The notes under the pieces were generated by a model. The model was not told the origin of the DNA and made no database searches. It saw only the letters and a list, made by a program, of their open reading frames with translations. Source: Massilia sp. WG5 (GTDB taxonomy: Bacteria > Pseudomonadota > Gammaproteobacteria > Burkholderiales > Burkholderiaceae_D). From it: a stretch of 64,000 nucleotides of DNA. Within the stretch, counting starts at the first letter, position 1. The number at the start of each line of letters is the position of its first letter. Location of the stretch: positions 496,001 through 560,000 of the forward strand of contig NZ_CP012640.2 of NCBI RefSeq assembly GCF_001412595.2, written 5' to 3'. Of this stretch, positions 28,247-37,707 are shown piece by piece. The translations under genes and the position numbers were made by a program.

Positions 28247-30903
28247 TGCGTTTCGATTGACGCTTCGGCCTGGCGCTGCCGCAGCGGCGCCAGGTCGAGC
28301 GTGACGCCGTCGCGCAGCATGCGCCCGAAGTCCTCGGCCGCCAGCGGCCGGCTGAAGTAATACCCCTGCATCATGTCGCAGCCATGCTCGGCCAGCACGG
28401 CCAGCTGGCCCGCCGTCTCCACTCCCTCCGCCACCACCGTCAGGCGCAAGCCGTGCGCCATCGCGATCACCGCCTGCGAGATGGCGACGTCGTCGCCGCC
28501 GTTCAGGATATCCGCGACGAAGGACTGGTCCAGCTTCAGCTTGTCGACCGGGAAGCGCTTCAGGTAATTCAGGTTCGAGAAACCGGTGCCGAAATCGTCG
28601 ATCGACAGGCGGATGCCCATGTTCTTCAGCTGGGCCAGCAGCGCGCAGCTCTTGTTCGCATCCGCCATCGACGCGCTTTCGGTCAGCTCGAGTTCCAGCA
28701 GCTGCGGCTCGATCCCGCACTCGTCCAGCACGCGCGCGACGGTGGCGACGATGCGGTCGTTGAACTGGTGGGCCGACAGGTTGACCGACACCGGCACCAG
28801 CGGCAGCCCCTCGTCGCGCCATTGCCGCTGTTGGCAGCAGGCCTCGCTCAGCACCCAGTCGCCGATCGGCAGGATCAGGCCGGTCTCTTCGGCCAGCGGA
28901 ATGAACACGCCCGGCGACACCATGCCCAGCTGCGGATGGCGCCAGCGCAGCAGCGCTTCGGCGCCGACGATCCGGCCGCTGGCGAGATCGACCTGGGGCT
29001 GGTAGTGCAGCGCCAGTTCCTTGCGCTCCAGCGCCCGGCGCAGCGCGCTCTCGAGCTTGAAGCGGTCGTTCGCGCCCTGGTTCAGTTCCGGCCGGTAGAA
29101 GGCGTAGCGCTGGCCGACCCCGTCCGCGCCCTGGCGCAGCGCCGCTTCCGCGCCGCTCACCAGCACTTCGTATTGCAGGCCGTCGTTCGGGAAAACCGCG
29201 ATGCCGATCGACGGATCCAGGTGCAGCTCCTGATCGCCCCACGTATAGGGCTTCCCGACCGCGGCCAGCAGGCGGCGCGCGGCCAGGGACAGGTCTTCGG
29301 CCACCGCGCGCAGGGCCAGCACCGCGAAGGTGCTGTCGGAGAAGCGGCCGACGGCATCGGCGCCGGCCGCGCCGCGCAGCCGCGCAGCCGCCTCCTGCAG
29401 CAGGGCCTGTTCGGCGCCCGGCCCGAGCGCCTCGCGGATCAGCGGCATGCGGCCCAGGCTCAGCAGCATGAAGCCGAGCACCTGCCCGGCGCCCTGCGCC
29501 TGCGCCTTCATCTGGCGCAGGCGGTCGCGCAGGAGCAGGCGGTTCGGCAGGCCGGTCAGGGTATCGAAGTTGCTGACGTAGCGCAGGCGCTCCTCGGCGC
29601 CGCGCAGTTCGGTGGCGTCGATGCCGGTGCCGAGCACGTATTCGATGCTGCCGTCGTCGCGCCGCAGCAGGGTCTTGGTCCAGATGATCGAGCGCGGCTT
29701 GCCGGTGCGGGTATGCCACTCGCCCTGGATCCGTGAGCGCGACGAGGTGTGGTCCAGTTCCTGGAACACGCGCCGCACCGCCAGCTCGTCGTCGACGCGC
29801 CGCACCACTTCCCAGCACGGGCGGCCGATCGCATCAAGAGCCTTCCAGCCCAGCGCCTCTTCGCAGGCGCGGTTGAACATCACGATATGGCCGCTGGGCG
29901 CGGCCAGCAGCACCAGCGCGCCCGCAGTGTCGACCACCGCCGACAAGCGGTTGCGCTCCGAGCGCAGGGCTTCGGTGCGCTCGACCACCAGCGCTTCCAT
30001 GCAGGCATACAGGCGCGCGCGCTCGAGCGCGGAGCCGAGCTGGGTGGCGGCGCTGTCGATCAGCGAGCGTTCGGCCTCGCCCAGCGCCGGTCCGACCGGC
30101 ATCAGTTCCAGGACGCCGACCTCGCGGCCCTGGGCATGCAGCGCCAGCCGCACCAGGGGCAGTCCGACCGGCCCGTCCGGCATGTTGCGCGCCGCCAGCC
30201 GGCGCAGCCCGCCGTCCAGGCCGAGCGCCTCGACCGCGGCCCCGGCCAGGCCGGGCAGCGCCAGCAGATGGGCCAGCGCGGCTTCGGCCACGGCCTGTTC
30301 GCCGACCGCCTCGTTGAGGGCGGCCGCCATGCCGTGCAGGATCGCCAGCGAGCGGCACGAGCGCTCCAGCACGCCGCGCTGGTCCGCCAGTTCGGCGTTC
30401 ATGCGCAGGGCCTGCGCATGGGTGGCGACCAGCAGCTCGTAGATCTGGCGCCGTTCGGCGGCCATGAATTCGAGCGGACGGTCGGGCGCACCCAGCGCGC
30501 AATCCTGCAGGATGCGGCGCAGGCGCTCGCGCAGCCGGACGCCGTCGTAGGGCTTGCGCACGAAACTGTCGGCGCCCGATTCGAGCGCCTGGACGATGTC
30601 GTTCAGGCTGGCCAGCCGGGTCAGCAGGACTACCGGCAGGTTCGCGTACACCGGATCGTCCTTCAGGGTCTTGCACAAGGTAAAACCGTCCATGCCGGGC
30701 ATGGCGATGTCGCTGATGATCAGGTGCGGGCGCCGCCGCGCCACTTCCGCCAGGCCGGCCGAGCCGTCGCCGGCAATCCGCACCCGCCAGCCGGGTTCGC
30801 TTGCCAGCAGGCGCGCCAGATGTTGCGCCTGGGTCGGGCTGTCCTCCACGATCAGGATGTCCACCGTACCCGCGGTGTTGCCGCTTTCTCGCTTGCTTGT
30901 CAT
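28231..30903 (-). CDS. Receiver-GAF-PAS-(degenerate GGDEF)-EAL c-di-GMP phosphodiesterase
   Basis: An 890-residue cytoplasmic c-di-GMP enzyme. The receiver (about 15-130) is intact (IVEDS, IISDIAMPGMDG, FVRKPY). GAF-like (about 180-300) and PAS (about 325-430) domains follow. The GGDEF domain (about 440-610) has lost its motif: the expected site reads VGRFSDSTFAVL, so no cyclase activity is expected. The EAL domain (about 625-870) keeps GAEALLRWRHP, SVNLSAHQF, ELTESASM, SIDDFGTGFSNLNYLKRFPV and VVAEGVET, so it should hydrolyse c-di-GMP under phosphorelay control. A dyad (30962-30982) lies 59 bases upstream of ATG 30903. Confidence 0.9.
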   Translation of the reverse strand: MTSKRESGNTAGTVDILIVEDSPTQAQHLARLLASEPGWRVRIAGDGSAGLAEVARRRPHLIISDIAMPGMDGFTLCKTLKDDPVYANLPVVLLTRLASLNDIVQALESGADSFVRKPYDGVRLRERLRRILQDCALGAPDRPLEFMAAERRQIYELLVATHAQALRMNAELADQRGVLERSCRSLAILHGMAAALNEAVGEQAVAEAALAHLLALPGLAGAAVEALGLDGGLRRLAARNMPDGPVGLPLVRLALHAQGREVGVLELMPVGPALGEAERSLIDSAATQLGSALERARLYACMEALVVERTEALRSERNRLSAVVDTAGALVLLAAPSGHIVMFNRACEEALGWKALDAIGRPCWEVVRRVDDELAVRRVFQELDHTSSRSRIQGEWHTRTGKPRSIIWTKTLLRRDDGSIEYVLGTGIDATELRGAEERLRYVSNFDTLTGLPNRLLLRDRLRQMKAQAQGAGQVLGFMLLSLGRMPLIREALGPGAEQALLQEAAARLRGAAGADAVGRFSDSTFAVLALRAVAEDLSLAARRLLAAVGKPYTWGDQELHLDPSIGIAVFPNDGLQYEVLVSGAEAALRQGADGVGQRYAFYRPELNQGANDRFKLESALRRALERKELALHYQPQVDLASGRIVGAEALLRWRHPQLGMVSPGVFIPLAEETGLILPIGDWVLSEACCQQRQWRDEGLPLVPVSVNLSAHQFNDRIVATVARVLDECGIEPQLLELELTESASMADANKSCALLAQLKNMGIRLSIDDFGTGFSNLNYLKRFPVDKLKLDQSFVADILNGGDDVAISQAVIAMAHGLRLTVVAEGVETAGQLAVLAEHGCDMMQGYYFSRPLAAEDFGRMLRDGVTLDLAPLRQRQAEASIETHHVPM

Positions 30904-31209
30904 GTTGTCTTGAAATCCGGACTACTGCCGATAGCCGCCGCGCTGGCAAGCGGCCAACATACTTGCATCGGTGCCATGCAAGATAGATAAGTTATAACAT
31001 TGTGACGTGGGGAGGAAGGAGCCCCTGCCGGGGCCGCCTCGTATTGACGACCGATCTGCGGGCCGCGGAAAAAACCCGGGGACAGCCCTGCTCTCATAGG
31101 GAAAAACCGGGCGCGGAGAGCACCTGGTGCGTCATGGTCACGGCTTTTCTGTCGCAGATTTAATGACAAGCTCCTGTTCACAGTGTTGCCATACAGCAAC
31201 GACAAGGTG
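30904..31209. other. Intergenic region between two minus-strand signalling genes
   Basis: No convincing gene is seen. It contains the dyad CTTGCAT-N7-ATGCAAG (30962-30982), and on the minus strand an AT-rich patch (GTTATAACTTATC) that could belong to the promoter of the EAL gene. Confidence 0.4.
30962..30982. promoter_or_regulatory. Inverted repeat upstream of the receiver-EAL gene
   Basis: CTTGCAT (30962-30968) and ATGCAAG (30976-30982) are perfect 7-bp arms around a 7-base spacer. They lie 59 bases upstream of ATG 30903 in the expected promoter zone. The binding factor is unknown. Confidence 0.45.
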
Positions 31210-31848
31210 TCATCCTGCGAGCCCGTTGCGCAGTGCGTACCGGATCAGGGCAGCGTTCGAGGACAGCCCCAGCTTGCGGAAGATGCGGATCCGGTAGGTG
31301 TTGACGGAGCTGACCGTGATGCCGAGTTCGGCCGCGACCTGCTTGACCTGCAGGCCGGCCCCGATCAGCGCCACGATCTCGGCCTCGCGCGGCGTCAGCA
31401 GCCGGTGCGGGGCCGCCGCCGGCGGATTGCTGGCTTCCCGCGCCAGCAGTTCGGCGACCCGCGGACCGATCCAGGGCGCGCCGGTGGCCGCCTGGCGCAG
31501 GGCCTGCACCAGTTCCGCCGTGGCGGTATTCTTCGACACATAACCGAAAGCGCCAGCGCGCAGGGCCGCGAGTGCGTATCGTTCTTCGGGGTGCATGCTC
31601 AGCATGACCACGCGCAGCGCGGGAAAGTGGCGGCGCAGTTCCACCAGGCCGTCGAGGCCGTCGTAGTCGGGCAGGCTCACGTCCAGCACCACCACGTCCG
31701 GCCGAACCTGGGCCACCAGCGCGATCGCCTGCTGCAGGTCGCCCGCCTCGCCCACCACTTTCAGGTCGGCGCAGTGGCGCACGATCTTCTTGACGCCCTC
31801 GCGGATGAGTTCATGGTCGTCGGCGATGACTAGCCTGATCAATGCCAT
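31210..31848 (-). CDS. NarL/FixJ-family response regulator
   Basis: A 212-residue DNA-binding response regulator. The receiver (about 5-120) has IADDHELI, phosphoacceptor Asp55 in VVVLDVSLPDYDG, and the switch Ser/Thr and lysine in YVSKN. A LuxR-type helix-turn-helix follows: LTPREAEIVALIGAGLQVKQ, then ELGITVSSVNTYRIRIFRKL (about 145-195). No cognate kinase is adjacent, although two hybrid kinases and the receiver-EAL protein are nearby. The start is ATG 31848; the AAGGA upstream is unusually close. It is divergent from the DUF481 gene. Confidence 0.9.
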   Translation of the reverse strand: MALIRLVIADDHELIREGVKKIVRHCADLKVVGEAGDLQQAIALVAQVRPDVVVLDVSLPDYDGLDGLVELRRHFPALRVVMLSMHPEERYALAALRAGAFGYVSKNTATAELVQALRQAATGAPWIGPRVAELLAREASNPPAAAPHRLLTPREAEIVALIGAGLQVKQVAAELGITVSSVNTYRIRIFRKLGLSSNAALIRYALRNGLAG

Positions 31849-32054
31849 TCCTTAGCTCATACATACATGCCGGTATGTCGGCAAACCGGGCTATTTTAGG
31901 CGCTCGGAAGCATGAATTGCAAATACAATGCATCAAGAATTAACAGTTACCTCATCTTTTCTTCGCAATTTCGTGGGAAAAATGTTGCGGCAGGTAGGTT
32001 GAAGCCTGCCTTTGCTTTACAATGTCGGGCCATCCAATGAACCATGGGATGCTC

Positions 32055-32861
32055 ATGAAATCTCTGATGCTCTGGGCGCTGGCACTGGCCGGCGCAAGCG
32101 GCGCCGCCATCGCCGCGCCCGACGACTTCGCCGATGCGGCGCCGTCGTCCACTTACTTCACGCAAGCGCCGACCACCGCCATTCCGGAAGGCAGCAACTG
32201 GTTTACCTCCGCCGAACTGGGCGCGATCTCGACCTCCGGCAACACCACCGGCACCTCGATCACCGGCAAGATCGACGCGCGCCACGAAATGAGCAACTGG
32301 AGCAACGAATACGTCTTCAGCGGCTTCTTCAAGGAGGACGAAATCGCCAACGCCGACGGCACGCGCACCCGTACCCGCTCGGCCGAGCGCTGGCAGGTGG
32401 CGGCCAAGGCGGCCTTCAAGCTGCTCGAAGACGGCAACCGCGCCTTCGTGCTGGGCTCGCACGTAAACGATAAATTCGGCGCCTACACCCGCTACTCGAC
32501 CCTGGCTGTCGGTTACGGCACCCAGTTGCTGAAGCGCGAGGACAAATCCGTCGACGTCGAGATCGGCCCCGGCTATTTCCACGGCGAGAGCGCGACCGGC
32601 GAGCAGGATTCCGGCATGACGGTGCACGGCGCCGCCCAGCTGCGCTGGAAAGTCAGCCCGTCGGCCGCGTTCAGCCAGACCGTCAGCGTCGAACGCGGCA
32701 CCACCAACGTGCACACGGTGGCGGAAACCGCGCTGAGCACCAAGATCAACGGGACCATGCAGATGAAGGCTGCCTTCAGTGCACGCAGCGACAGCAAGGT
32801 GCCGGAAGACAAGAAGAACACCGACACCCAGACCTCGCTGACCCTGGTTTATTCCTTCTGA
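32055..32861 (+). CDS. DUF481 (YdiY-like) outer-membrane beta-barrel protein
   Basis: A 268-residue secreted protein of the DUF481 salt-induced outer-membrane family. MKSLMLWALALAGASGAAIA is a signal peptide, cleaved around residue 20. The mature part alternates beta strands such as WFTSAELGAISTSGNTTGT and EVEIGPGYFHGE-like segments, and ends in the outer-membrane signature LTLVYSF (terminal Phe). The start chosen is ATG 32055, which begins the signal peptide; in-frame ATGs at 32022, 32037 and 32049 are alternatives. Its function is unknown. It is divergent from the NarL-type regulator. Confidence 0.82.
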   Translation: MKSLMLWALALAGASGAAIAAPDDFADAAPSSTYFTQAPTTAIPEGSNWFTSAELGAISTSGNTTGTSITGKIDARHEMSNWSNEYVFSGFFKEDEIANADGTRTRTRSAERWQVAAKAAFKLLEDGNRAFVLGSHVNDKFGAYTRYSTLAVGYGTQLLKREDKSVDVEIGPGYFHGESATGEQDSGMTVHGAAQLRWKVSPSAAFSQTVSVERGTTNVHTVAETALSTKINGTMQMKAAFSARSDSKVPEDKKNTDTQTSLTLVYSF

Positions 32862-32870
32862 TCAGCGCAC

Positions 32871-34160
32871 TCAGTCGGCGCGTGCGCTACGCACCGGCAG
32901 CAGCGCCACCAGGCTGATCAACGCCGCGGCGCTGAGGTACCAGCCCACGGTCGACAGGCCGTGGTTGGTCGCCAGCCAGGTGGCCGCATACGGCGCCAGC
33001 GAGGCGCCCAGGATGCCGGCCAGGTTGAAGGTCAGCGACGCGCCCGTGTAGCGCACCTCCGGCGGGAACATCTCCGACAGCAGCGTGCCCAGCGGCCCGT
33101 AGGTCATGCCGATCAGGCACTGGCCCAGCACCATGAACAAGGTCACCATGGCGAGCGAACCGGAGCCGAACATCGGCCCGAAGGCCAGCCCGAACACCGC
33201 GATCGCCGCCGATACCCCGATCATCACCCGGCGCCGGTCGATGCGGTCGGCCAGCACCGCCGCCACCGGGATCGTCAGCCCGAAGAACAGGATCGCGAAC
33301 AGCTGCAGCAGCAGGAATTGCTGGCGCGAGTAATGCAGGGCCGTGGTGCCCCAGCTCAGGGCGAACACCGACATCAGGTAGAAGATCACGAAGGTCGACA
33401 GCGCGGCAAGGGTGCCCAGCACCAGCGGCCCCGTATGCGACTTGAACACGGTGGCGACCGGCAGGCGCACGCGTTCGTTGCGTTCCAGGACCTTCTGGAA
33501 ATCGGGCGTTTCGGTGATCTTCAGGCGCACGTAGAGGCCGATCAGGACCAGCAGCGCGCTGGCCAGGAAGGGAATGCGCCAGCCGTAGCTGAAGAAATCG
33601 GCGTCCGACAGGGTCTGCGACAACACCAGGAAAGTGGAGCCGGACAGGAAGAAGCCGATCGGCGCGCCCAGCTGCGGGAACATGCCGTACCAGGCGCGCT
33701 TGCCCGGCGGCGCATTCTCGGTGGCGAGCAGCACCGCCCCGCCCCACTCGCCGCCCAGGCCCAGGCCCTGGCCGAAACGGCACAGCGCCAGCAGCAGCGG
33801 CGCCGCGGTGCCGATCGTGGCATAGGTCGGCAGCAGGCCGATCACCACGGTCGACAGGCCCATGGTCAGCAGCGCCGCGACCAGCGTCGCCTTGCGGCCG
33901 ATGCGGTCGCCGAAGTGCCCGAACACGGCCGACCCCACCGGCCGTGCGAAGAAGGCGATCGCGAAGGTCGCCAGCGACTGCAGGGTTGCCGCCGCGGCGT
34001 CGCCGGCCGGAAAGAACAGCTTCGGGAACACCAGCACGGCGGCAGTGGCGTAGATGTAGAAGTCGTAGAATTCGATGGTGGTGCCGATCAGGCTGGCGAA
34101 CAGTACGGTCGCCGGACGGTTCATGGCGGTGCGCGTGGCTTGCGGTTCGACTGCGCTCAT
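32871..34160 (-). CDS. MFS transporter, metabolite:H+ symporter (MHS) family
   Basis: A 429-residue inner-membrane transporter with 12 predicted helices. MHS features: SLIGTTIEFYDFYIYATAAV in TM1, the loop 2-3 motif GHFGDRIGRKATL, FGQGLGLGGEWGGAVLLATE in TM4-5, and DRIDRRRVMIG between TM8 and TM9. Relatives carry osmolytes, dicarboxylates or shikimate; the substrate is not readable. ATG 34160 overlaps the stop of the thioredoxin-like gene (ATGA), so the two are coupled. A further in-frame ATG 36 bases downstream would still give TM1. Confidence 0.88.
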   Translation of the reverse strand: MSAVEPQATRTAMNRPATVLFASLIGTTIEFYDFYIYATAAVLVFPKLFFPAGDAAAATLQSLATFAIAFFARPVGSAVFGHFGDRIGRKATLVAALLTMGLSTVVIGLLPTYATIGTAAPLLLALCRFGQGLGLGGEWGGAVLLATENAPPGKRAWYGMFPQLGAPIGFFLSGSTFLVLSQTLSDADFFSYGWRIPFLASALLVLIGLYVRLKITETPDFQKVLERNERVRLPVATVFKSHTGPLVLGTLAALSTFVIFYLMSVFALSWGTTALHYSRQQFLLLQLFAILFFGLTIPVAAVLADRIDRRRVMIGVSAAIAVFGLAFGPMFGSGSLAMVTLFMVLGQCLIGMTYGPLGTLLSEMFPPEVRYTGASLTFNLAGILGASLAPYAATWLATNHGLSTVGWYLSAAALISLVALLPVRSARAD

Positions 34161-34492
34161 GCGGCGCCTGCCTGCCCGGTTGCCGCATTCAGCGCGTCCT
34201 TCAGTTCCTGCGCGTCGGCCGGGCGCACCACCCGCGCGACTTCCTGGCCATCCTTCATCACGACCACGGTCGGCCACAGCTTGACGCGGAAGGAACGGCC
34301 CAGCGGACGCCCCGGGCCATCCTCGGCTTTCAGGTGGCGCACGGCGGGAAAGTCCTTCAGCGCTTCCTCGATATGGTGTTCCGCCGCCTTGCAGTAACCG
34401 CACCAGTTGGTGCCGAAGTCGACGGCCACCACGCCGGGCATCGCGTCGACCGCGCTGCGCTCCGGCTGCGCGGTTTCATAGGGCTGGGTCAT
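34157..34492 (-). CDS. Thioredoxin-family protein with CGYC active site
   Basis: A 111-residue thioredoxin-fold protein without a signal peptide, so cytoplasmic. The active site is WCGYC (FGTNWCGYCKAAEHH, about residues 30-36), and the cis-proline is in KLWPTVVVMKDGQE. It should be a disulfide reductase. The CGYC dipeptide is unlike canonical CGPC and will shift the redox potential. The 3' end is coupled to the MHS transporter by ATGA overlap, an unusual partner for a thioredoxin. Confidence 0.85.
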   Translation of the reverse strand: MTQPYETAQPERSAVDAMPGVVAVDFGTNWCGYCKAAEHHIEEALKDFPAVRHLKAEDGPGRPLGRSFRVKLWPTVVVMKDGQEVARVVRPADAQELKDALNAATGQAGAA

Positions 34493-34631
34493 GTGTTTCT
34501 CCTAATTGAACGAATGACAGTAGCGTACCTCAAATGCCTGCCGACGGCGAGGTCTGCGGCGGGCGTCTGCCCTGCTGGCCGGGTTTTGGTTCGGTTTCGG
34601 GCCCGCGTCGGTTAGTTGCAAAGTACTTTGG

Positions 34632-34661
34632 TAAAAAAACCCGCGACCGCATGGCCGCGGG
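34632..34661 (-). terminator. Terminator after the amidohydrolase gene
   Basis: On the minus strand, CCCGCGGCC, an ATGC loop and GGTCGCGGG form a 9-bp stem (34661-34640) with one G-T pair, followed by TTTTTTTAC. It lies 49 bases past the stop at 34710. Confidence 0.85.
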
Positions 34662-34709
34662 CATCAACCAGGTCCGGCGCCTCACACCGGGCCCGGCTAC
34701 CAACGCTCT

Positions 34710-37676
34710 TCAATCGGCATGCTGGCCGTCTTCCGCGCACTCGGCCGGGTGGCTGCGGCAGCGCGCCTGGTAGGCGGCCACCGCATCGCGGCGGGCCGCC
34801 GGCGCCGCCGGGGTGCTGAACGGCGCCAGGATCTCGGCCAGCGTGTACGCCCGGCCGTTCTTCATGACCACTTCCACGTTGGCGGCGGCGCGCAGGTCGG
34901 ACAGTGGATTGCCGCGCACCACGATCAGGTCGGCCAGCTTGCCCGGCTCCACCGAACCGAGGTCGCGGTCGACCAGCGCCATCTTCGCCGCGTTGATGGT
35001 CACCGTCTGCAACGCCGTGTAATTGCCGAGGACAAGTCCGGCGGCGCGCAGGTTCAGGTGCAGCTGGATGCCGGGCACCACCAGCGGCGAGTCGGTGCCG
35101 TTCGCCACCAGCCCCCCTGCCGCCACCACTTTCGCCTGCTGGGTGGCGTCATTGATGATGGTGCCGAGCTGCGCGGGCGTCGGCGGCGTGGCGTTCTGCA
35201 GGCCGGCCACGAAGTTCGGCGGCACCAGGATGAAGCGCGGATCGGTGACGATGCCCGGGTCCAGCCCCGCCAGCGCGGCCGCCGAGAACAGCGTGTCGAT
35301 CAGGCGGAAGCTGCCCTTGCCGTAGGTGTCGTAGGCGTCCTGGTAGGTGATCGCCTTGACCGCCGATTTCGACCAGCTGTAGCCCATGCGCTGGGTTGCG
35401 CTCAGGTGGGTCGTGCCGGCGATGCCGGTGGCGGCGCCCGGCTCGATCGGGTGGGTCCCGCTCGGCACGCCGAGGTCGAGGGCGCCCTGCGCGATGCGGC
35501 TCATGACCGGGATCGGCGCGCGCACATAGGCCTTCAGGAAGTCGGCATCCATGGCCTTGGCCTTGGCGATCTCGACATCGGCCACGGCCGGGGTGCGCAA
35601 GCTGCGCGCGAAGTGGTAGAACAGGCGGTTGCCCTCCCACAGCGGCGGCGAGACGAACAGGCGCGGCCCGCCCTGGTACAGGGTCAGCGGATGGATGTGG
35701 GTCTCGATCAGGCCCGGCATCACGGTCAGGCCGCTGGCGTCGATGAAGCGCTCGGCCTGCGACGCCGAACCGGCCGTGTGCGGGCGGATCCAGGCGATCC
35801 GGTTCTTCTGCACCAGGATATCGACGTCATAGCGCAGGGTCGGGGCGAGGCCGTCCCAGAGGGCGCCGGCGCGGATCAGGGTCGAGCCCTCCGGCGCCGC
35901 CTGCCGCCACTGGAGCTTGACGTCGACGTCGCGCGCATGGCTGCCGTCGGCGTCGATCACGCGGATCCGGTTGGCGGACTTGACCATCAGCATGTCGTTG
36001 CCGCCCCAGGAAGGCAGGTCGGCCGGTTCGCTGCCCAGCAGCCGCGCAGGGCCGGCCGGCGAACCGTCCGGGTTCAGCGGCATCAGGTGCAGCAGGGAGT
36101 CCATGATGAAGGCGACCCTGGTGCCGTCCGGCGACAGCACCGCCGCGCCTTCGTCGCGTTCCGAGATCTGGCGCGGCGCCGGCGCCACCGCATGGAAGCT
36201 CCCCTGCCCGGTCGCCAGGTCGATCACACGCAGCTTGTTGTAGCCCTCGCGGAAGCGGTTGTTGATGCGCTCGTTGTCCACCAGCAGGATGTGGCGCCCG
36301 TCCGCCAGCCATTGCGGGGTGCTGACCTGGCTGCCGACTGCCGGCGCGACGACGCGGAAGGTGCTGGTGGCGCGGTTCCAGATCTCGAGCTGGCCGGACA
36401 GGGTGATGTAGGCGATGCTGCGGCCGTCCGGCGACAGCTTCGGCAGCGCCATCGAACGGCCCGGGATCGCGGCCAGGCGGGTGCGCGCGCCGGTGGCGAC
36501 GTCGACCTGGTCGACCGCGAGCTGGCCGGCATTCCCGCGCTCGGTCGAGAAATAGACGGCCTTGCCGTCGGCCGTCCATTGCGGGCTGATGTCGCGGTCC
36601 TGGTCGTCGGTGAGGCGGCGCGGCGCATCGCCGATCCGCATCACCCAGACGTCGTTCAGGGCCACGAAGGCGATGCTGCGGCCGTCCGGCGACAGTACCG
36701 GCGCGCTGATGCCGGCCACCCGCCGCTGGCCGAAATTGTCGAACTGGCGGTCCTTCGGATGCGAAAACACCGGACGCCGCAGCAGCAGCTCGGCGCGGAA
36801 AGGGATGTCGCCTTGCGCGCCGCCGGCGGCGTCGCGCACGCGGATGTGGCCATCGGCGGTGTACAGGAAGCGTCCGTCCGGGAGGAAGCGCACCGGGAAG
36901 GGGAAGATATCTTCGCCGCTGGTGAGCTGGGCGCCGCGCAGGACCAGCTGGCGGTCGGCGTTCTGGTAGACCAGGCCGCTGCCGTCCGGCACCCAGGCCG
37001 GCGCCGTGCCCGGGGCGACGATGGTGGGCGTGCGGCTGTCGAAAGGTTTGGTCACCACGTTCGGGCCGTCCACGTAAGCCAGGGTGCGGCCGTCCGGCGA
37101 CACCACCGGATTGCTCTCGGCGCCGGGGCCGGCGGTGAGCCGGGTCGGCGGGCCGCCGTCGGCCGGCACGCTCCAGATCTTGTACTGGCCGTCGTTGCTG
37201 CGGTCGGACGAGAACACCAGGGCGCTACCGTCCGGGGTCCAGGCCGGCTCGCGGTCGTCGTTCGGGCCGGTGGTCAGCTCTTCGGGACGGCGGCCGTCGG
37301 GATCGATGGTCCAGATGTGGTAGTTGGCTTCCGGGGCATAGTTCTGGAAGGCGATGCGCTTGCCGTCCGGCGACCACACCGGCGCGGTCGGCTCCAGGTG
37401 CCAGTCGGTGATCCGGGTGGCAGCGCCGCCGGCGGCCGGCATCACCCACAGCGCGCCCTGGTTCGAGAACACGATGCGCTTGCCGTCCGGCGAGGGGAAG
37501 GCCGCCATATTCGTGCCTTCGCGCAGCTCGACGCGAAGGTCCTGGGTCGGCCCGCGCAAGTCGTTCAATTGGTCGACCCGGCCGCCGCCATGCATCTGGC
37601 AGGCGGACACCAGGAAGGCCGTGACTGCAAGGGCCAGCGCGGTCCTGCGGGTGGGAAGAAGATGACGATGCTTCAT
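34710..37676 (-). CDS. Secreted lipoprotein with TolB-like beta-propeller and amidohydrolase domain
   Basis: A 988-residue exported enzyme. The N-terminus has a lipoprotein signal ending ALAVTAFLVSAC. Residues about 50-600 hold repeated PD40/TolB propeller blades (FPSPDGKRIVFS, LSPDGRSIAFV, LSPDGRSIAYI). Residues about 640-960 are an amidohydrolase: the H-x-H metal pair in VMPGLIETHIHP, histidines in PSGTHPIEPG and GTTHLSAT, and the aspartate in VANGTDSPLVVPG, then the closing GSVEPGKLADLIVVRGNPL. Related fusions act on imidazolone- or dipeptide-like amides; the substrate is unknown. ATG 37676 has GGAGG upstream. A perfect NtrC-type dyad lies 32 bases upstream. Confidence 0.88.
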   Translation of the reverse strand: MKHRHLLPTRRTALALAVTAFLVSACQMHGGGRVDQLNDLRGPTQDLRVELREGTNMAAFPSPDGKRIVFSNQGALWVMPAAGGAATRITDWHLEPTAPVWSPDGKRIAFQNYAPEANYHIWTIDPDGRRPEELTTGPNDDREPAWTPDGSALVFSSDRSNDGQYKIWSVPADGGPPTRLTAGPGAESNPVVSPDGRTLAYVDGPNVVTKPFDSRTPTIVAPGTAPAWVPDGSGLVYQNADRQLVLRGAQLTSGEDIFPFPVRFLPDGRFLYTADGHIRVRDAAGGAQGDIPFRAELLLRRPVFSHPKDRQFDNFGQRRVAGISAPVLSPDGRSIAFVALNDVWVMRIGDAPRRLTDDQDRDISPQWTADGKAVYFSTERGNAGQLAVDQVDVATGARTRLAAIPGRSMALPKLSPDGRSIAYITLSGQLEIWNRATSTFRVVAPAVGSQVSTPQWLADGRHILLVDNERINNRFREGYNKLRVIDLATGQGSFHAVAPAPRQISERDEGAAVLSPDGTRVAFIMDSLLHLMPLNPDGSPAGPARLLGSEPADLPSWGGNDMLMVKSANRIRVIDADGSHARDVDVKLQWRQAAPEGSTLIRAGALWDGLAPTLRYDVDILVQKNRIAWIRPHTAGSASQAERFIDASGLTVMPGLIETHIHPLTLYQGGPRLFVSPPLWEGNRLFYHFARSLRTPAVADVEIAKAKAMDADFLKAYVRAPIPVMSRIAQGALDLGVPSGTHPIEPGAATGIAGTTHLSATQRMGYSWSKSAVKAITYQDAYDTYGKGSFRLIDTLFSAAALAGLDPGIVTDPRFILVPPNFVAGLQNATPPTPAQLGTIINDATQQAKVVAAGGLVANGTDSPLVVPGIQLHLNLRAAGLVLGNYTALQTVTINAAKMALVDRDLGSVEPGKLADLIVVRGNPLSDLRAAANVEVVMKNGRAYTLAEILAPFSTPAAPAARRDAVAAYQARCRSHPAECAEDGQHAD

Positions 37677-37707
37677 GGCGCCTCCGGAAGTGGGAAAGTT
37701 GCCGATT

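Noticed and set aside
30900..31205. 101-residue open frame on the minus strand in the gap upstream of the EAL gene
   Set aside because: No ribosome binding site is seen, the composition is not protein-like, and it covers the likely promoter and dyad.
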